Positions 35,067 to 43,113 of a stretch of DNA of 64,000 nt are shown here, piece by piece. Every line of letters starts with the position of its first letter. The stretch's first letter is position 1. Under the pieces are notes generated by a model, which saw only the letters and a program-made list of their open reading frames with translations, searched no databases and was not told the origin of the DNA. Origin of the DNA: Sphingobacteriales bacterium 44-15. Lineage in GTDB: Bacteria > Bacteroidota > Bacteroidia > Chitinophagales > Chitinophagaceae. The stretch spans positions 218,794-282,793 of the forward strand of contig MKWG01000011.1 of NCBI GenBank assembly GCA_001899685.1, given 5' to 3'. The translations under genes were made by a program, and so were the position numbers.

Positions 35067-36185
35067 TTATTTATTTCTGCTTATCGTCACTTTCCTGTTC
35101 CTGATAGAATATTGAAAAGGGGTGATCTGTCTCAACGCATTCAGGGCCTCCACGATGTCTTCTTTTTCGAATGAGCCGGTAAACGTCAACTGGTTGAGTT
35201 TTTCATCATTAAATTCAATGCTTACATTGTACCAGCGTTCCATTTTTTTGGCAAGTGTTTCAAAAGGTTCCTTGTAGAATGCCAGCTTATTTTCTATCCA
35301 TGCAATCTCGGCTATAGTGCTGTCTACAGGATTAGCCTTGAGTTTTCCAAGAGAGAAAACTTCTTCTTTATTGCTTTCCTGCTTATCTTCTTTTTTTGCA
35401 GATGAAATAACAGAAGATTTACCAATGATGATCTTTTCATTCGGGCGGAGCAGTATTTTCCGTTCAGGGTCAGCTTGTGTAAATACTTCTATGCTCCCAC
35501 GGATAAGGGCTGCTTCCACAATGGAATCTTCCGTATATGCCCTTACATTAAATGCCGTTCCTTTTACTTTTATATCTACATCGCCGGCATGTACTATAAG
35601 TGGGATATTTTCATTGTGCGCAACATCGAAAAAGCCTTCCCCGGTCAGATATACATCCCTGGTTTCGGCGCCAAAATCTTTGTTGTATACCAACCGGCTG
35701 CCGGTGTTGAGTATAACCAATGAGCCATCAGGCAGGTGGACTGTGCTTTTGGAGCCACCATTTGTTACCACCTCATTTACCGGCATTGCGTCTTTACTTA
35801 CCAATGTTTTCTCAGGCTTGTCCTGCCGGAAATAGAAAAATAGTAATATAGCAGATGCTGCTACTATCGCGGCACTTAACCAGCCTGAAAATGATCTTTC
35901 ATTTTCTTTTAATAAGTACTCCTGGTTTTCTTCAACAGTGGCATGGTTTGTATTGAAAATGCTGTTCCTGAGCGCCTTTTGAACAGCTTCCCTGCTTCTC
36001 GCTTCATCTGCAGCAGAAGTCATATGCCGGATCGGAAGATTATGAAGGTCGGTCAGCAGTTCATTGAGCTGGATTCCATGTTGCTGCTGCCTGAGCAATT
36101 GTTCCAATTCATCCAATTCCTCACCGGAAATTTCTCCATTATATTTCCGGGCCAGTAATTCCCACAACCGCGAATCACTCATCAT
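35067..36185 (-). CDS. FecR family anti-sigma factor
   Basis: A 372-residue inner-membrane protein. The cytoplasmic N-terminus (MSDSRLWELLARKYNGEISGEELDELEQLL) binds the sigma factor; one membrane helix lies near residue 103-120 (AAIVAASAILLFFYF). The periplasmic part has the FecR domain (about 135-240, GSKSTVHLPDGSLVILNTGSRLVYN) and a DUF4974 domain at the C-terminus (about 290-370). It would receive the signal from the SusC STN domain and release the ECF sigma factor. The long frame starts at 36233, but MMSDSRLW at 36185 fits the family. It lies 63 bases after the sigma gene. Confidence 0.9.
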   Translation of the reverse strand: MMSDSRLWELLARKYNGEISGEELDELEQLLRQQQHGIQLNELLTDLHNLPIRHMTSAADEARSREAVQKALRNSIFNTNHATVEENQEYLLKENERSFSGWLSAAIVAASAILLFFYFRQDKPEKTLVSKDAMPVNEVVTNGGSKSTVHLPDGSLVILNTGSRLVYNKDFGAETRDVYLTGEGFFDVAHNENIPLIVHAGDVDIKVKGTAFNVRAYTEDSIVEAALIRGSIEVFTQADPERKILLRPNEKIIIGKSSVISSAKKEDKQESNKEEVFSLGKLKANPVDSTIAEIAWIENKLAFYKEPFETLAKKMERWYNVSIEFNDEKLNQLTFTGSFEKEDIVEALNALRQITPFQYSIRNRKVTISRNK

Positions 36186-36248
36186 GAAGCTTGCTTTTAG
36201 GAAAGGATACCTGTGCCGGGCAAATACCCCCAAAAGGGAAGAAAAAAA

Positions 36249-36836
36249 TTACAGGCTGAAAGACAGGGGAATAGCGTGGCTTAGCTTTTTTAGGGCAATC
36301 CCCATCTGGTTCTCTACTGTTTTTTCAGAGAGCCCCAGCAGCTTGGCCACTTCACGGTACTTGAGACTGTTTTCTTTTACAAGCGTAAAAATAAGCTTGC
36401 ACTGGGGAGGCAACGTGCGGATAGCCTCGTTGATGCGCCGGTGCATTTCTGAACTTATTAAAATATCGTGCGGGGTTCTCACCATAATGCATTCTATATC
36501 ATGCAAACCCGACAGCACATCCGCGTAAAGGTTTTGTTTTTTAAGCTGTTTCAACGCCCTGTTCTTGGCGCAAATAAAAATATAAACTTCTGCTGAAGAT
36601 ACATTATGAAGGAGATGGCGTTTTTGCCATAGATCCAGGAATGTATCATTAACAACCTCTTCTGTAGTTTCTTTATTACCGATAAAGGCAAAGGCAAATC
36701 TGAACAGGCGGGGAAAATATTCTGTATGCAGTTCCCATAATGCAGTTTCATCGTCAGATGAGGCCATGCGAAAAAACAAATCCCGTATGTTTGGTTTTTC
36801 TGCCTGCATGTAGCTCAGGTTTGAAAGTGATGGCAA
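36249..36836 (-). CDS. ECF RNA polymerase sigma factor (FecI-like)
   Basis: A 195-residue sigma-70 family regulator. Region 2 (about 38-95, YFPRLFRFAFAFIGNKETTEEVVNDTFLDLWQKR) binds core and the -10 element, and region 4 (about 135-190, LPPQCKLIFTLVKENSLKYREVAKLLGLSEKTVENQM) contains the -35-binding helix-turn-helix. It is the first gene of a sigma-FecR-SusC-SusD set and would be held inactive by FecR until the transporter is loaded. An alternative start is MQAEKPN at 36809. A palindrome resembling a LacI operator lies 71-80 bases upstream. Confidence 0.9.
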   Translation of the reverse strand: MPSLSNLSYMQAEKPNIRDLFFRMASSDDETALWELHTEYFPRLFRFAFAFIGNKETTEEVVNDTFLDLWQKRHLLHNVSSAEVYIFICAKNRALKQLKKQNLYADVLSGLHDIECIMVRTPHDILISSEMHRRINEAIRTLPPQCKLIFTLVKENSLKYREVAKLLGLSEKTVENQMGIALKKLSHAIPLSFSL

Positions 36837-36906
36837 ATCGTTGTTTAATATTACTATACAAAGTAACGTTTTTATTTCATATCATTTAGCAATAACAGAA
36901 TTATTG

Positions 36907-36916
36907 CAAACGTTTG
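36907..36916. promoter_or_regulatory. LacI-type operator candidate before the sigma-factor gene
   Basis: CAAACGTTTG is a perfect 10-bp palindrome with the central CG typical of LacI-family sites. It differs by one base from the sites at 47499 and 23006. It lies upstream of the sigma/FecR/SusC/SusD operon and after the convergent glycosidase's stop. A small stem CCCCTT/AAGGGG at 36926-36939 may end the glycosidase transcript. Confidence 0.55.
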
Positions 36917-36985
36917 AATCTTTAACCCCTTTTAAGGGGACATAAGAAATATATATCCCCGTAATACCTGCTGCAGCCCATCTTT

Positions 36986-39001
36986 TTAGAATTTTATTTC
37001 CAGGATGTCGTAAAGCTTTACCGAGGGCAGGTGTACTGTGGCAATGCCACTTTTATAAGTAAACGGGATAGCTGTACCAGCCGGCTGAAGGGTGATTGAT
37101 CCCGGCCGTTTTCCGGTCTCCAGCTTCACTTCAATATTTTCTGCGGAAGCAAGATCGTCATATACCAGCACATTAGGATTACTGTGTTCTCCGCCGGCGT
37201 TAATGAGATGTACATACATATTGCCATTTTTCCGGCTTACTATCTGGTGGAGATTACCGGAACCGCATTCCACTTCGGAAATAAAACGGGGCGCCATTTC
37301 TTTTACAACTGCCCTGAGGAATGCTGTGGAAAAAGGATTTTTATTGTTGTTATAGAAAATACCCATATCCATGTAGATACCTCCAATCTTCCCTTTACCA
37401 AGCCGCCGTACCGAGGCAAGCGATTCATCTGTTGGAAAACGCCAGTCGTCTGCATTGAGCCTGATGCCTGTTTTTTGTACTCCGCTTTTGATGTGAACGG
37501 GCTGAAAATCGGTGTGCATCATTACGATCCTGTTGTTGTGACCTGCAAAAATACTTTCTTCCGTTATGGGTTTTGCATCAATGGTTATACCAAGTTCACC
37601 GGCAAAGCCGGCTGTTGCTTTAGCGCCTATCACAATGAGGTTACCTCCTTTTTGTACATAATCAATCAGCCCGGGCCGTATAGCAGGATCTATTTGTTCC
37701 CATTCGGGAATGATGAGCAGGGGATACCTGTCCATTCTTTCCTTCAACTGATGGTCCATCAATATTTCAACAGGAAGCTGTGCATCAAGTAGTATATTCA
37801 GTATACCCTTTATTTTCTCCTGCCCGTGTGAGGAGTACAGGCTATTGGCAGGCAACCTTTTCCATGCATAAGTGGAATATAACAGCCCTACCTGGGGAAT
37901 GATCTCGCTCTGGAAAGTATATGCTTTTCTTTCCTTACAAAACCTGATGATCTTTTCCATTTTGCTGAACTGGTAAGGCTCGGGTGTGCCATCCCTGTTT
38001 TGTTGCCAGTAGGTTTGAAATCCTCCGCCCATGGCAAGCACTTCGGCTGCTTCCTGCTCTAATTGCGGTACGGACTTGGTTGCTTTTGAGCCGTTCTTCC
38101 ATGCAAAAGACCAGGACATCAGATCCCAGGGCTTACCCTGGAGCGCAAGGCAGCGGCTTTCAAAAGCAGAGCTGTACAAACTGTTGGTGCCGGCCACGTC
38201 CCCCGAAAGATAATCAACAGGAACATCAACAGGCTCGGGCATCATAGATGAAAATGACCAGTTGCTGGTGACTTTAAAACCGGGGACTGCCGTATGTACG
38301 GCATTCGCATATTTGGTTATATAATCCCTGAACGCTTTCCGGTGAAACTCCATCCATTCAAAAAAATGAGGATCGTCTTTTTTAACAGGGATATCCTTTA
38401 TCCCGGTCGCCATTGTAAATTGACGTTTTGCTTCAGGGCTGTAATCAGGTGTCAGTACCCAGCAATCGCCGTCTACCCACACGCCATTGATATGGTATAC
38501 TGTGGCAAGCTCTTTCAATTGTGGGATCAGCAGGGAGTCAGTATAACTGCTGAACAGCGAATTGGCATTTTGATCCGGCCTGCCATCTGCATTATACCGC
38601 GCCCATTGCGGATGAAGCTGCAATGCGCGGTTATCCCATATACCGGAATAGTGCACATACAGGGGAACATGATATTTATCGCTGACTGTGCGCCATATTT
38701 TCATAATATCTTTTTCAATTGCCGGGGCCGGATTTCCTGCTTTGGTAGGGTAGGAGGAAATCCCCGGATGCCCTTTACAATCCACCTGTATAAAATCAGG
38801 TTGCACGATCCGGAGAAAAGAGTCAATCATTTCCGGAGTAAATGTTTTCCCGATGCCGGAATCCGTTAAGCCGGCATGGAAGTCGAAATGCAGCCCGGCA
38901 AAACGATCTGTATTTTTATTAGAGGAAGGTTGAGCCTGTACTACAGTAAAAAAAGAAGACAGCAAAAGTATAAACGTGTAATGAATAGTATGTTTGAGCA
39001 T
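36986..39001 (-). CDS. Secreted putative glycoside hydrolase with TIM barrel and GATase-like domain
   Basis: A 671-residue exported protein with a signal peptide ending near VQAQ (residue 24). The N-terminal half looks like a TIM-barrel glycosidase (GLHFDFHAGLTDSG, then INGVWVDGDCW with a possible catalytic Asp). The second half has a class I glutamine-amidotransferase-like fold (LLIIPEWEQIDPAIRPGLIDYVQKGGNLIVIG), as in GH42-type trimerisation domains, and a beta-sandwich end. The architecture recalls alpha-fucosidase or galactosidase families such as GH29/GH151-like, but the catalytic pair cannot be set with certainty. It lies just upstream of the sigma gene on the same strand. Confidence 0.6.
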   Translation of the reverse strand: MLKHTIHYTFILLLSSFFTVVQAQPSSNKNTDRFAGLHFDFHAGLTDSGIGKTFTPEMIDSFLRIVQPDFIQVDCKGHPGISSYPTKAGNPAPAIEKDIMKIWRTVSDKYHVPLYVHYSGIWDNRALQLHPQWARYNADGRPDQNANSLFSSYTDSLLIPQLKELATVYHINGVWVDGDCWVLTPDYSPEAKRQFTMATGIKDIPVKKDDPHFFEWMEFHRKAFRDYITKYANAVHTAVPGFKVTSNWSFSSMMPEPVDVPVDYLSGDVAGTNSLYSSAFESRCLALQGKPWDLMSWSFAWKNGSKATKSVPQLEQEAAEVLAMGGGFQTYWQQNRDGTPEPYQFSKMEKIIRFCKERKAYTFQSEIIPQVGLLYSTYAWKRLPANSLYSSHGQEKIKGILNILLDAQLPVEILMDHQLKERMDRYPLLIIPEWEQIDPAIRPGLIDYVQKGGNLIVIGAKATAGFAGELGITIDAKPITEESIFAGHNNRIVMMHTDFQPVHIKSGVQKTGIRLNADDWRFPTDESLASVRRLGKGKIGGIYMDMGIFYNNNKNPFSTAFLRAVVKEMAPRFISEVECGSGNLHQIVSRKNGNMYVHLINAGGEHSNPNVLVYDDLASAENIEVKLETGKRPGSITLQPAGTAIPFTYKSGIATVHLPSVKLYDILEIKF

Positions 39002-39006
39002 AATCG

Positions 39007-39789
39007 CTATATTTTTTTACCATTATATATTGTTACAGCGGACCCCTGTGCCAGTAAAACAGATAGAGGCTGCATCTGTTGCAGAATACTAAATGCCGGA
39101 CCATATAATTTTCCGAAGTCGCATACAATATTGTAATTATTAACTGTATGCACATTCCATTGCGGATGATCTACTTTATATTCTTTGGTAGTATTATCTT
39201 TTTGTTGGGCATAGCCCCAGTAATGTTCGGTAATAAACTCTTCAATGCTTCCTGTAATAACAGGGTGCGGGATTGGATGGGCATCTACCGTTATTTCATT
39301 ACTGTGTTTTTTACCCCACAGATATTTTACTGAAAGCGATTCGGGTAGTCTTTTGATTTCCGACCGGGTAGGCATGGTCTCATATCGTTCCTGGTAAAAA
39401 GTATTGGCAATAAAACTTATTGCGGCGCGGGGTACGATTTCTTTTATAAATACTACCCCTCTTTTCCATACATTACGCTCTTTATACCGCACATAAAACC
39501 GGAGATTGATCTCTTCAAAATTGGTATGAAGCGGCACTGCAACTCCTCTGATCCTGGTATTCCGGAAACGAAAGGCAATCAGGCTTGTATAACAAATACC
39601 GTTAAAAAAATCCAATTCTGTTTTTAAAGGAGTAAAGGGCTGGAGCAGTGAAGGGGGAACTTCGTAGTTTGCCATTGCCAGGTTGAGCCAGCTTGCTGTG
39701 AGGAACGGCCTTAAGGTGGGGAGGTCAGGATCGCCGGCTTTTTCAGTTTCTTGTTGTGTGCCGGATGAAAGAAAGGTTTTATAAGTCAT
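39007..39789 (-). CDS. DUF2071 family protein
   Basis: A 260-residue soluble protein. TASWLNLAMANYEVPPSLLQPFTP at about 32-55 and the RFRNTRIRGVAVP and NLRFYVRYKERNVWKRGVVFIKEIVPR blocks match DUF2071 (YqjF-like), a family of unknown function with an acetoacetate decarboxylase-like fold. The longest frame begins at 39843; 39789 (MTYKTF) is preferred and overlaps the upstream small gene by 11 bases, implying coupling. The stop lies 5 bases before the start of the downstream glycosidase gene on the same strand, so the two could be cotranscribed. Confidence 0.8.
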   Translation of the reverse strand: MTYKTFLSSGTQQETEKAGDPDLPTLRPFLTASWLNLAMANYEVPPSLLQPFTPLKTELDFFNGICYTSLIAFRFRNTRIRGVAVPLHTNFEEINLRFYVRYKERNVWKRGVVFIKEIVPRAAISFIANTFYQERYETMPTRSEIKRLPESLSVKYLWGKKHSNEITVDAHPIPHPVITGSIEEFITEHYWGYAQQKDNTTKEYKVDHPQWNVHTVNNYNIVCDFGKLYGPAFSILQQMQPLSVLLAQGSAVTIYNGKKI

Positions 39790-40015
39790 ATTTTTTCTTG
39801 AGTTGACGGAGGGACTCTTCGGCAGTAAGGTAGGTATTTTCATCTTCCTGCAAGCGTTCTTCCAAAACTGTTTTTATATCAGTTGTAAGTTCAAAATCAC
39901 TCTTTCCTTTTTCTACAATGATGGTGATAGGCTTTGATTCAAAGGCGGCTTTAATGGCATTTAATATATCAGTGCTTACCCCTTGCGCCGATGTTAAATG
40001 GTACGTGATAAACAT
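39779..40015 (-). CDS. Small antitoxin-like protein (78 aa)
   Basis: A 78-residue acidic protein with an N-terminal strand-helix (FITYHLTSAQGVSTDILNAIKAAF) and a helical end DENTYLTAEESLRQLKKKYDL. The last motif resembles the C-termini of small antitoxins from RelE/ParE-type modules, but no toxin gene follows. The gene downstream is DUF2071, overlapping by 11 bases. I therefore call it only antitoxin-like; it may be an orphan or serve DUF2071. Confidence 0.5.
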   Translation of the reverse strand: MFITYHLTSAQGVSTDILNAIKAAFESKPITIIVEKGKSDFELTTDIKTVLEERLQEDENTYLTAEESLRQLKKKYDL

Positions 40016-40225
40016 AATATTTTATTTCGCTGTTTGTAATAAAAATAAGAAAATATAGGTAAAAGGAGATCGTAATAAGTTCGTTGTGCATTTCAGTTTT
40101 TCGCAGGTTGGTGTCTCACCGACCGGAAAGTTGCATGAAGCATATCATATTATTTATGGATTGTGCATTGATTCAAGGAGGAATCTGCATCATAATATTC
40201 ATGCTGTAGCGGTGCTTCAGCGTCA

Positions 40226-40915
40226 TCAATCTCCGAGCCCGGCAATGATATTAATAGTGAGGGCCACAATGATAGTGTTGTACACAAACGAGATCAGCCC
40301 ATGCAAAAGTGCCAGCCGCCGGAGCTTTTTTGAGGATATCTGTACGTCCGATACCTGGAAGGTCATTCCCAGCACAAAAGAGAAATAAGCAAAATCGAGA
40401 AAATCCGGCTTGCTGTCGTCAGGAAAATCAAGCCCTCCCTTATAAGACGAAACATCATCTTTCTTTCTGCCGTAATACATGTGTGCATACCTTACCGTGA
40501 ACAGAGTATGTACTGTCAGCCATGAAAAGATCATCCCTAAAAGTGCCAGCGGCACATGCAGGGATCTTTCAGCGCTGCTTTCTTTTTTGGCAGTGAGCAA
40601 TAAAATAACAGCGAGCATACTTGCAGCCGAGCATATCAGCACGATCACAAATATGATCACCCGGCTGGGGTCGTCTTCTGCCGCCTGCCTGGGGATATGC
40701 GGCTGCGGGGTGGTGAAAAAAGAGATCCAGTAAAATATCAGCAGGCAGCAGCAAAAAATATCCCATCCCAGAATAAGAGGCGTAAGTATGGAAACGTTGT
40801 CCATCCTGAATATAATACTGCAGACGATGGCGATGCCCAGGCATATCAGCAGTTTAACCCCGGAATGCATCCTGTTCATCAGCGAAAGCTTATCTTTTTT
40901 TCCTGCAAGTCCCAT
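40226..40915 (-). CDS. DUF1345 membrane protein
   Basis: A 229-residue membrane protein with about five hydrophobic segments (18-36, 43-65, 87-108, 122-142, 200-225). The pattern LGWDIFCCCLLIFYWISF, then SWLTVHTLFTVRYAHMYYG and DFLDFAYFSFVLGMTFQVSDVQIS is the DUF1345 signature. The function of this family is unknown; it is an inner-membrane protein. It is monocistronic as far as I can see. Confidence 0.85.
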   Translation of the reverse strand: MGLAGKKDKLSLMNRMHSGVKLLICLGIAIVCSIIFRMDNVSILTPLILGWDIFCCCLLIFYWISFFTTPQPHIPRQAAEDDPSRVIIFVIVLICSAASMLAVILLLTAKKESSAERSLHVPLALLGMIFSWLTVHTLFTVRYAHMYYGRKKDDVSSYKGGLDFPDDSKPDFLDFAYFSFVLGMTFQVSDVQISSKKLRRLALLHGLISFVYNTIIVALTINIIAGLGD

Positions 40916-41228
40916 ATATGCAAGATAGATAAATAAAGATACGGCTTATCGTATTGTTATGGATAAAGGCTGAATATTGATGACAACCTGTTATCCCTTA
41001 CCGCACTATGATCACCAGGTTGTATACCAGGTATGCCTTTCAGAAGCGTTGGTTTAATATAGATAGCTAATGAATAATCGGATTATAATAATTTATATAC
41101 TATATTTACAATTGTACTCTGATCCGGTATATTTAGAAGCCTTTTAATCCTTCCCGCTTTTATATCTATCCTATTGACCATTATCTTAAACGGAAACCTC
41201 CATTCATTAACTTTTTAAAACGATTTCA
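40916..41228. other. AT-rich intergenic gap
   Basis: A gap of 313 bases between the divergent DUF1345 gene and the first lipoprotein gene. I see no RNA gene or terminator. TATATTTA at 41101-41108 is one base off a -7 box for the lipoprotein gene, but its distance to the ATG (about 120 bases) makes this weak. The last 50 bases before 41229 are repeated ahead of the second lipoprotein gene. Confidence 0.4.
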
Positions 41229-41978
41229 ATGAAAAAGACAATTTTTTTCAATTGTTTCCTGTTTCTTTTTTTTCTAATGACACTCTCCGGGTGTAAGAAA
41301 GTGCTGGACTATGTAAAAGTCCATCCTAATGGAGTAGCGGATCAATGCAGGGTGGAACAACTTATCCTGCTTCCCAACGATTATTTTGGACAAGACACTG
41401 TGAAGTTCATCTATGATGATTTAGGAAATCCTACAAATATAATTTATCCGCGCTGGTATGGCGGGGATGTGGCGTTCCGGTATGACAAGGCTCATCGCTT
41501 GAGAAGCTATCAAAGAAATACTAATGCGGTAGGCGCCGACCTTTGGCATAAATACAATTATGTAAATTCTACCAGGATTATTGATACGATTTTTAAAAAT
41601 GCTCACGGAGATTTAACAGCAGAAAGGCCTGATAGTTATGCAGAAATTGAAATACGGAAATGTGAACTTGATGCTTATGGCCGAATAATCAAGGTAAGTC
41701 TTGCTGACGGAACTGTTCTTTATACTTTTGAGTACGATAACAGAGGAAACCGTATAATACCAGGAACAGGAATGACCAGTGCAGCCTATACCGACAAAAT
41801 AAATATTCATCAAACTAATAAAGTGTGGATGCTTATTGACTATAACTACAGCGTGAATCAACTCGGATGGGAAGTAGCTAAGTTTAATAAAAATGATCTA
41901 CCGGAAATTTTTAATGATAATATTGCCGTGTTCGATGCTATTTATCGGAAATGTGTTGTTGTTTATAGCTGCAAATAG
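41229..41978 (+). CDS. Lipoprotein with YD-like repeats, copy 1
   Basis: A 249-residue lipoprotein; LSGC sets the lipid Cys at 22. The mature part is beta-rich with YDxxGN-like turns (FIYDDLGNPTNII, FRYDKAHRLRSY, FEYDNRGN), resembling single YD/RHS-type strands, as in DUF4595-like proteins. The function is unknown; it is probably anchored at the outer membrane. Copy 2 follows at 42106 with a shared leader and shared terminator design, so the pair arose by tandem duplication. Confidence 0.7.
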   Translation: MKKTIFFNCFLFLFFLMTLSGCKKVLDYVKVHPNGVADQCRVEQLILLPNDYFGQDTVKFIYDDLGNPTNIIYPRWYGGDVAFRYDKAHRLRSYQRNTNAVGADLWHKYNYVNSTRIIDTIFKNAHGDLTAERPDSYAEIEIRKCELDAYGRIIKVSLADGTVLYTFEYDNRGNRIIPGTGMTSAAYTDKINIHQTNKVWMLIDYNYSVNQLGWEVAKFNKNDLPEIFNDNIAVFDAIYRKCVVVYSCK

Positions 41979-42001
41979 GGTTCTGGTATTAACTCAATTA
42001 G

Positions 42002-42040
42002 GAAGGGCTATCTTAAATAGCAAGCCCTTCTCATCCCCTT
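42002..42040 (+). terminator. Terminator after lipoprotein copy 1
   Basis: An 8-bp perfect stem GAAGGGCT (42002-42009) and AGCCCTTC (42023-42030), followed by TCATCCCCTTTT, a weak U-run. It lies 23 bases after the stop. The corresponding structure after copy 2 is at 43068. Confidence 0.7.
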
Positions 42041-42105
42041 TTATACTGCTATGTTCCATTATCTGAAAGGAGAGCTCTATTTATCAACTTTCTAAAATGA
42101 TCAAA

Positions 42106-42909
42106 ATGAGAAAGACAATTTTTTTCAATTGCTTCCTGGTTCTTTTTTTTCTAATCACATTCTCAGGGTGTAAAAAAGCCCTGGACTATGTAAAAAATCA
42201 TCACGATGGCACAGCAGATAACTGTAAAATTGAAAAGATAGCTTTTAAATGGTTTGATATTGGTAATGGGGGGGCCACGATACAGGATACTGCAAACATA
42301 AGCTACAATGCACATGGTGATCCTGTAACGGTATTATATAGCAGTGGGGGTAAGACGACTGCAGTTTGGAATAATAAAGGATTTAAATACGATAATCAAC
42401 ATCGCCTGGTGGCATATATGGAAGATGCATTACCAGATTTTCAATATGCCGACTACTGGCACAAATATGTATATATAGGTGATAATATTGTAGTAGACAC
42501 CACATTTGTGTATGCAAATGGTGATTTTTTCAATCAGGACCGTCCCATCTTCATTCCCGGTTCAATAGAACCAACTATATGGGTAACAAAGTACAGCTTA
42601 GACAGTTACGGCCGGATCATTAAATCTGAGGGTGATTATTCAAATGATACCTATACCTATAATGCTGCCGGCAATCTTGTTTTACCCGGCGTAACGTATA
42701 CTGACAAAACCAATATTAAGCAAACGCATAAGACCTGGATGTTTATAACCAGTGACTATAGTGTGAATGCTCCTGCAGGTCAGGCCACACAGTATAACAG
42801 TAATAAGTTGCCCGTTAAAGCGAAGGATATTGATATTTTCACTATTGGTTATTGGGATGCTGCTTCTATGGGCAGCCGTGAAGTGAGCGTTGATTATATG
42901 TGCCACTAG
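42106..42909 (+). CDS. Lipoprotein with YD-like repeats, copy 2
   Basis: A 267-residue paralogue of the preceding lipoprotein. The first 30 residues are nearly identical (MRKTIFFNCFLVLFF..., lipid Cys22, KALDYVK) and the YxxxGN turns are kept (ISYNAHGDPV, FKYDNQHRLVAY, TYNAAGN). The start at 42106 is chosen because it aligns with the copy 1 start; the frame is open nine bases further upstream. About 50 bases before the start are also conserved between the copies. Function unknown. Confidence 0.7.
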   Translation: MRKTIFFNCFLVLFFLITFSGCKKALDYVKNHHDGTADNCKIEKIAFKWFDIGNGGATIQDTANISYNAHGDPVTVLYSSGGKTTAVWNNKGFKYDNQHRLVAYMEDALPDFQYADYWHKYVYIGDNIVVDTTFVYANGDFFNQDRPIFIPGSIEPTIWVTKYSLDSYGRIIKSEGDYSNDTYTYNAAGNLVLPGVTYTDKTNIKQTHKTWMFITSDYSVNAPAGQATQYNSNKLPVKAKDIDIFTIGYWDAASMGSREVSVDYMCH

Positions 42910-42925
42910 GGCTATATCAACAATG

Positions 42926-43050
42926 ATTTTTCGTATTTCTTTGTGAGAGGTGAGACGATAAATGTGAGATTCTCACATTTATTGCCTGCCTGCCATGCCT
43001 TCGGCAGGTAAACCGGTAGGCAAGTCTACCATTTCACGTTTGACATAAAT
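42926..43050. repeat. Dispersed intergenic element, long copy
   Basis: Its ends (CGTATTTCTTTGTGAGA at the left; CATTTCACGTTTGACAT, after GTAGGCAAGTC, at the right) match, reversed, the short copy at 16754-16806. The middle holds two hairpins: AAATGTGAGA/TCTCACATTT (42960-42980) and CCTGCC/GGCAGG (42989-43008). It is inserted between the copy 2 stop and its terminator; copy 1 has no such insert. Confidence 0.7.
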
Positions 43051-43067
43051 ACGCGGGTAGATTTTAG

Positions 43068-43103
43068 GAAGGGAGTTTATCTTAAAGACTCCCTTCTTTT
43101 ATT
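43068..43103 (+). terminator. Terminator after lipoprotein copy 2
   Basis: A 9-bp perfect stem GAAGGGAGT (43068-43076) and ACTCCCTTC (43088-43096), followed by TTTTATT. It is homologous in sequence to the copy 1 terminator, and now lies about 158 bases from the stop because of the inserted repeat. Confidence 0.8.
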
Positions 43104-43113
43104 GCTGCGATCA

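Noticed and set aside
36859-36866. -7 box for the sigma gene (TTACTTTG on the minus strand)
   Set aside because: The second base breaks the TAnnTTTG rule and there is no -33 box; possible but not listed as a feature.
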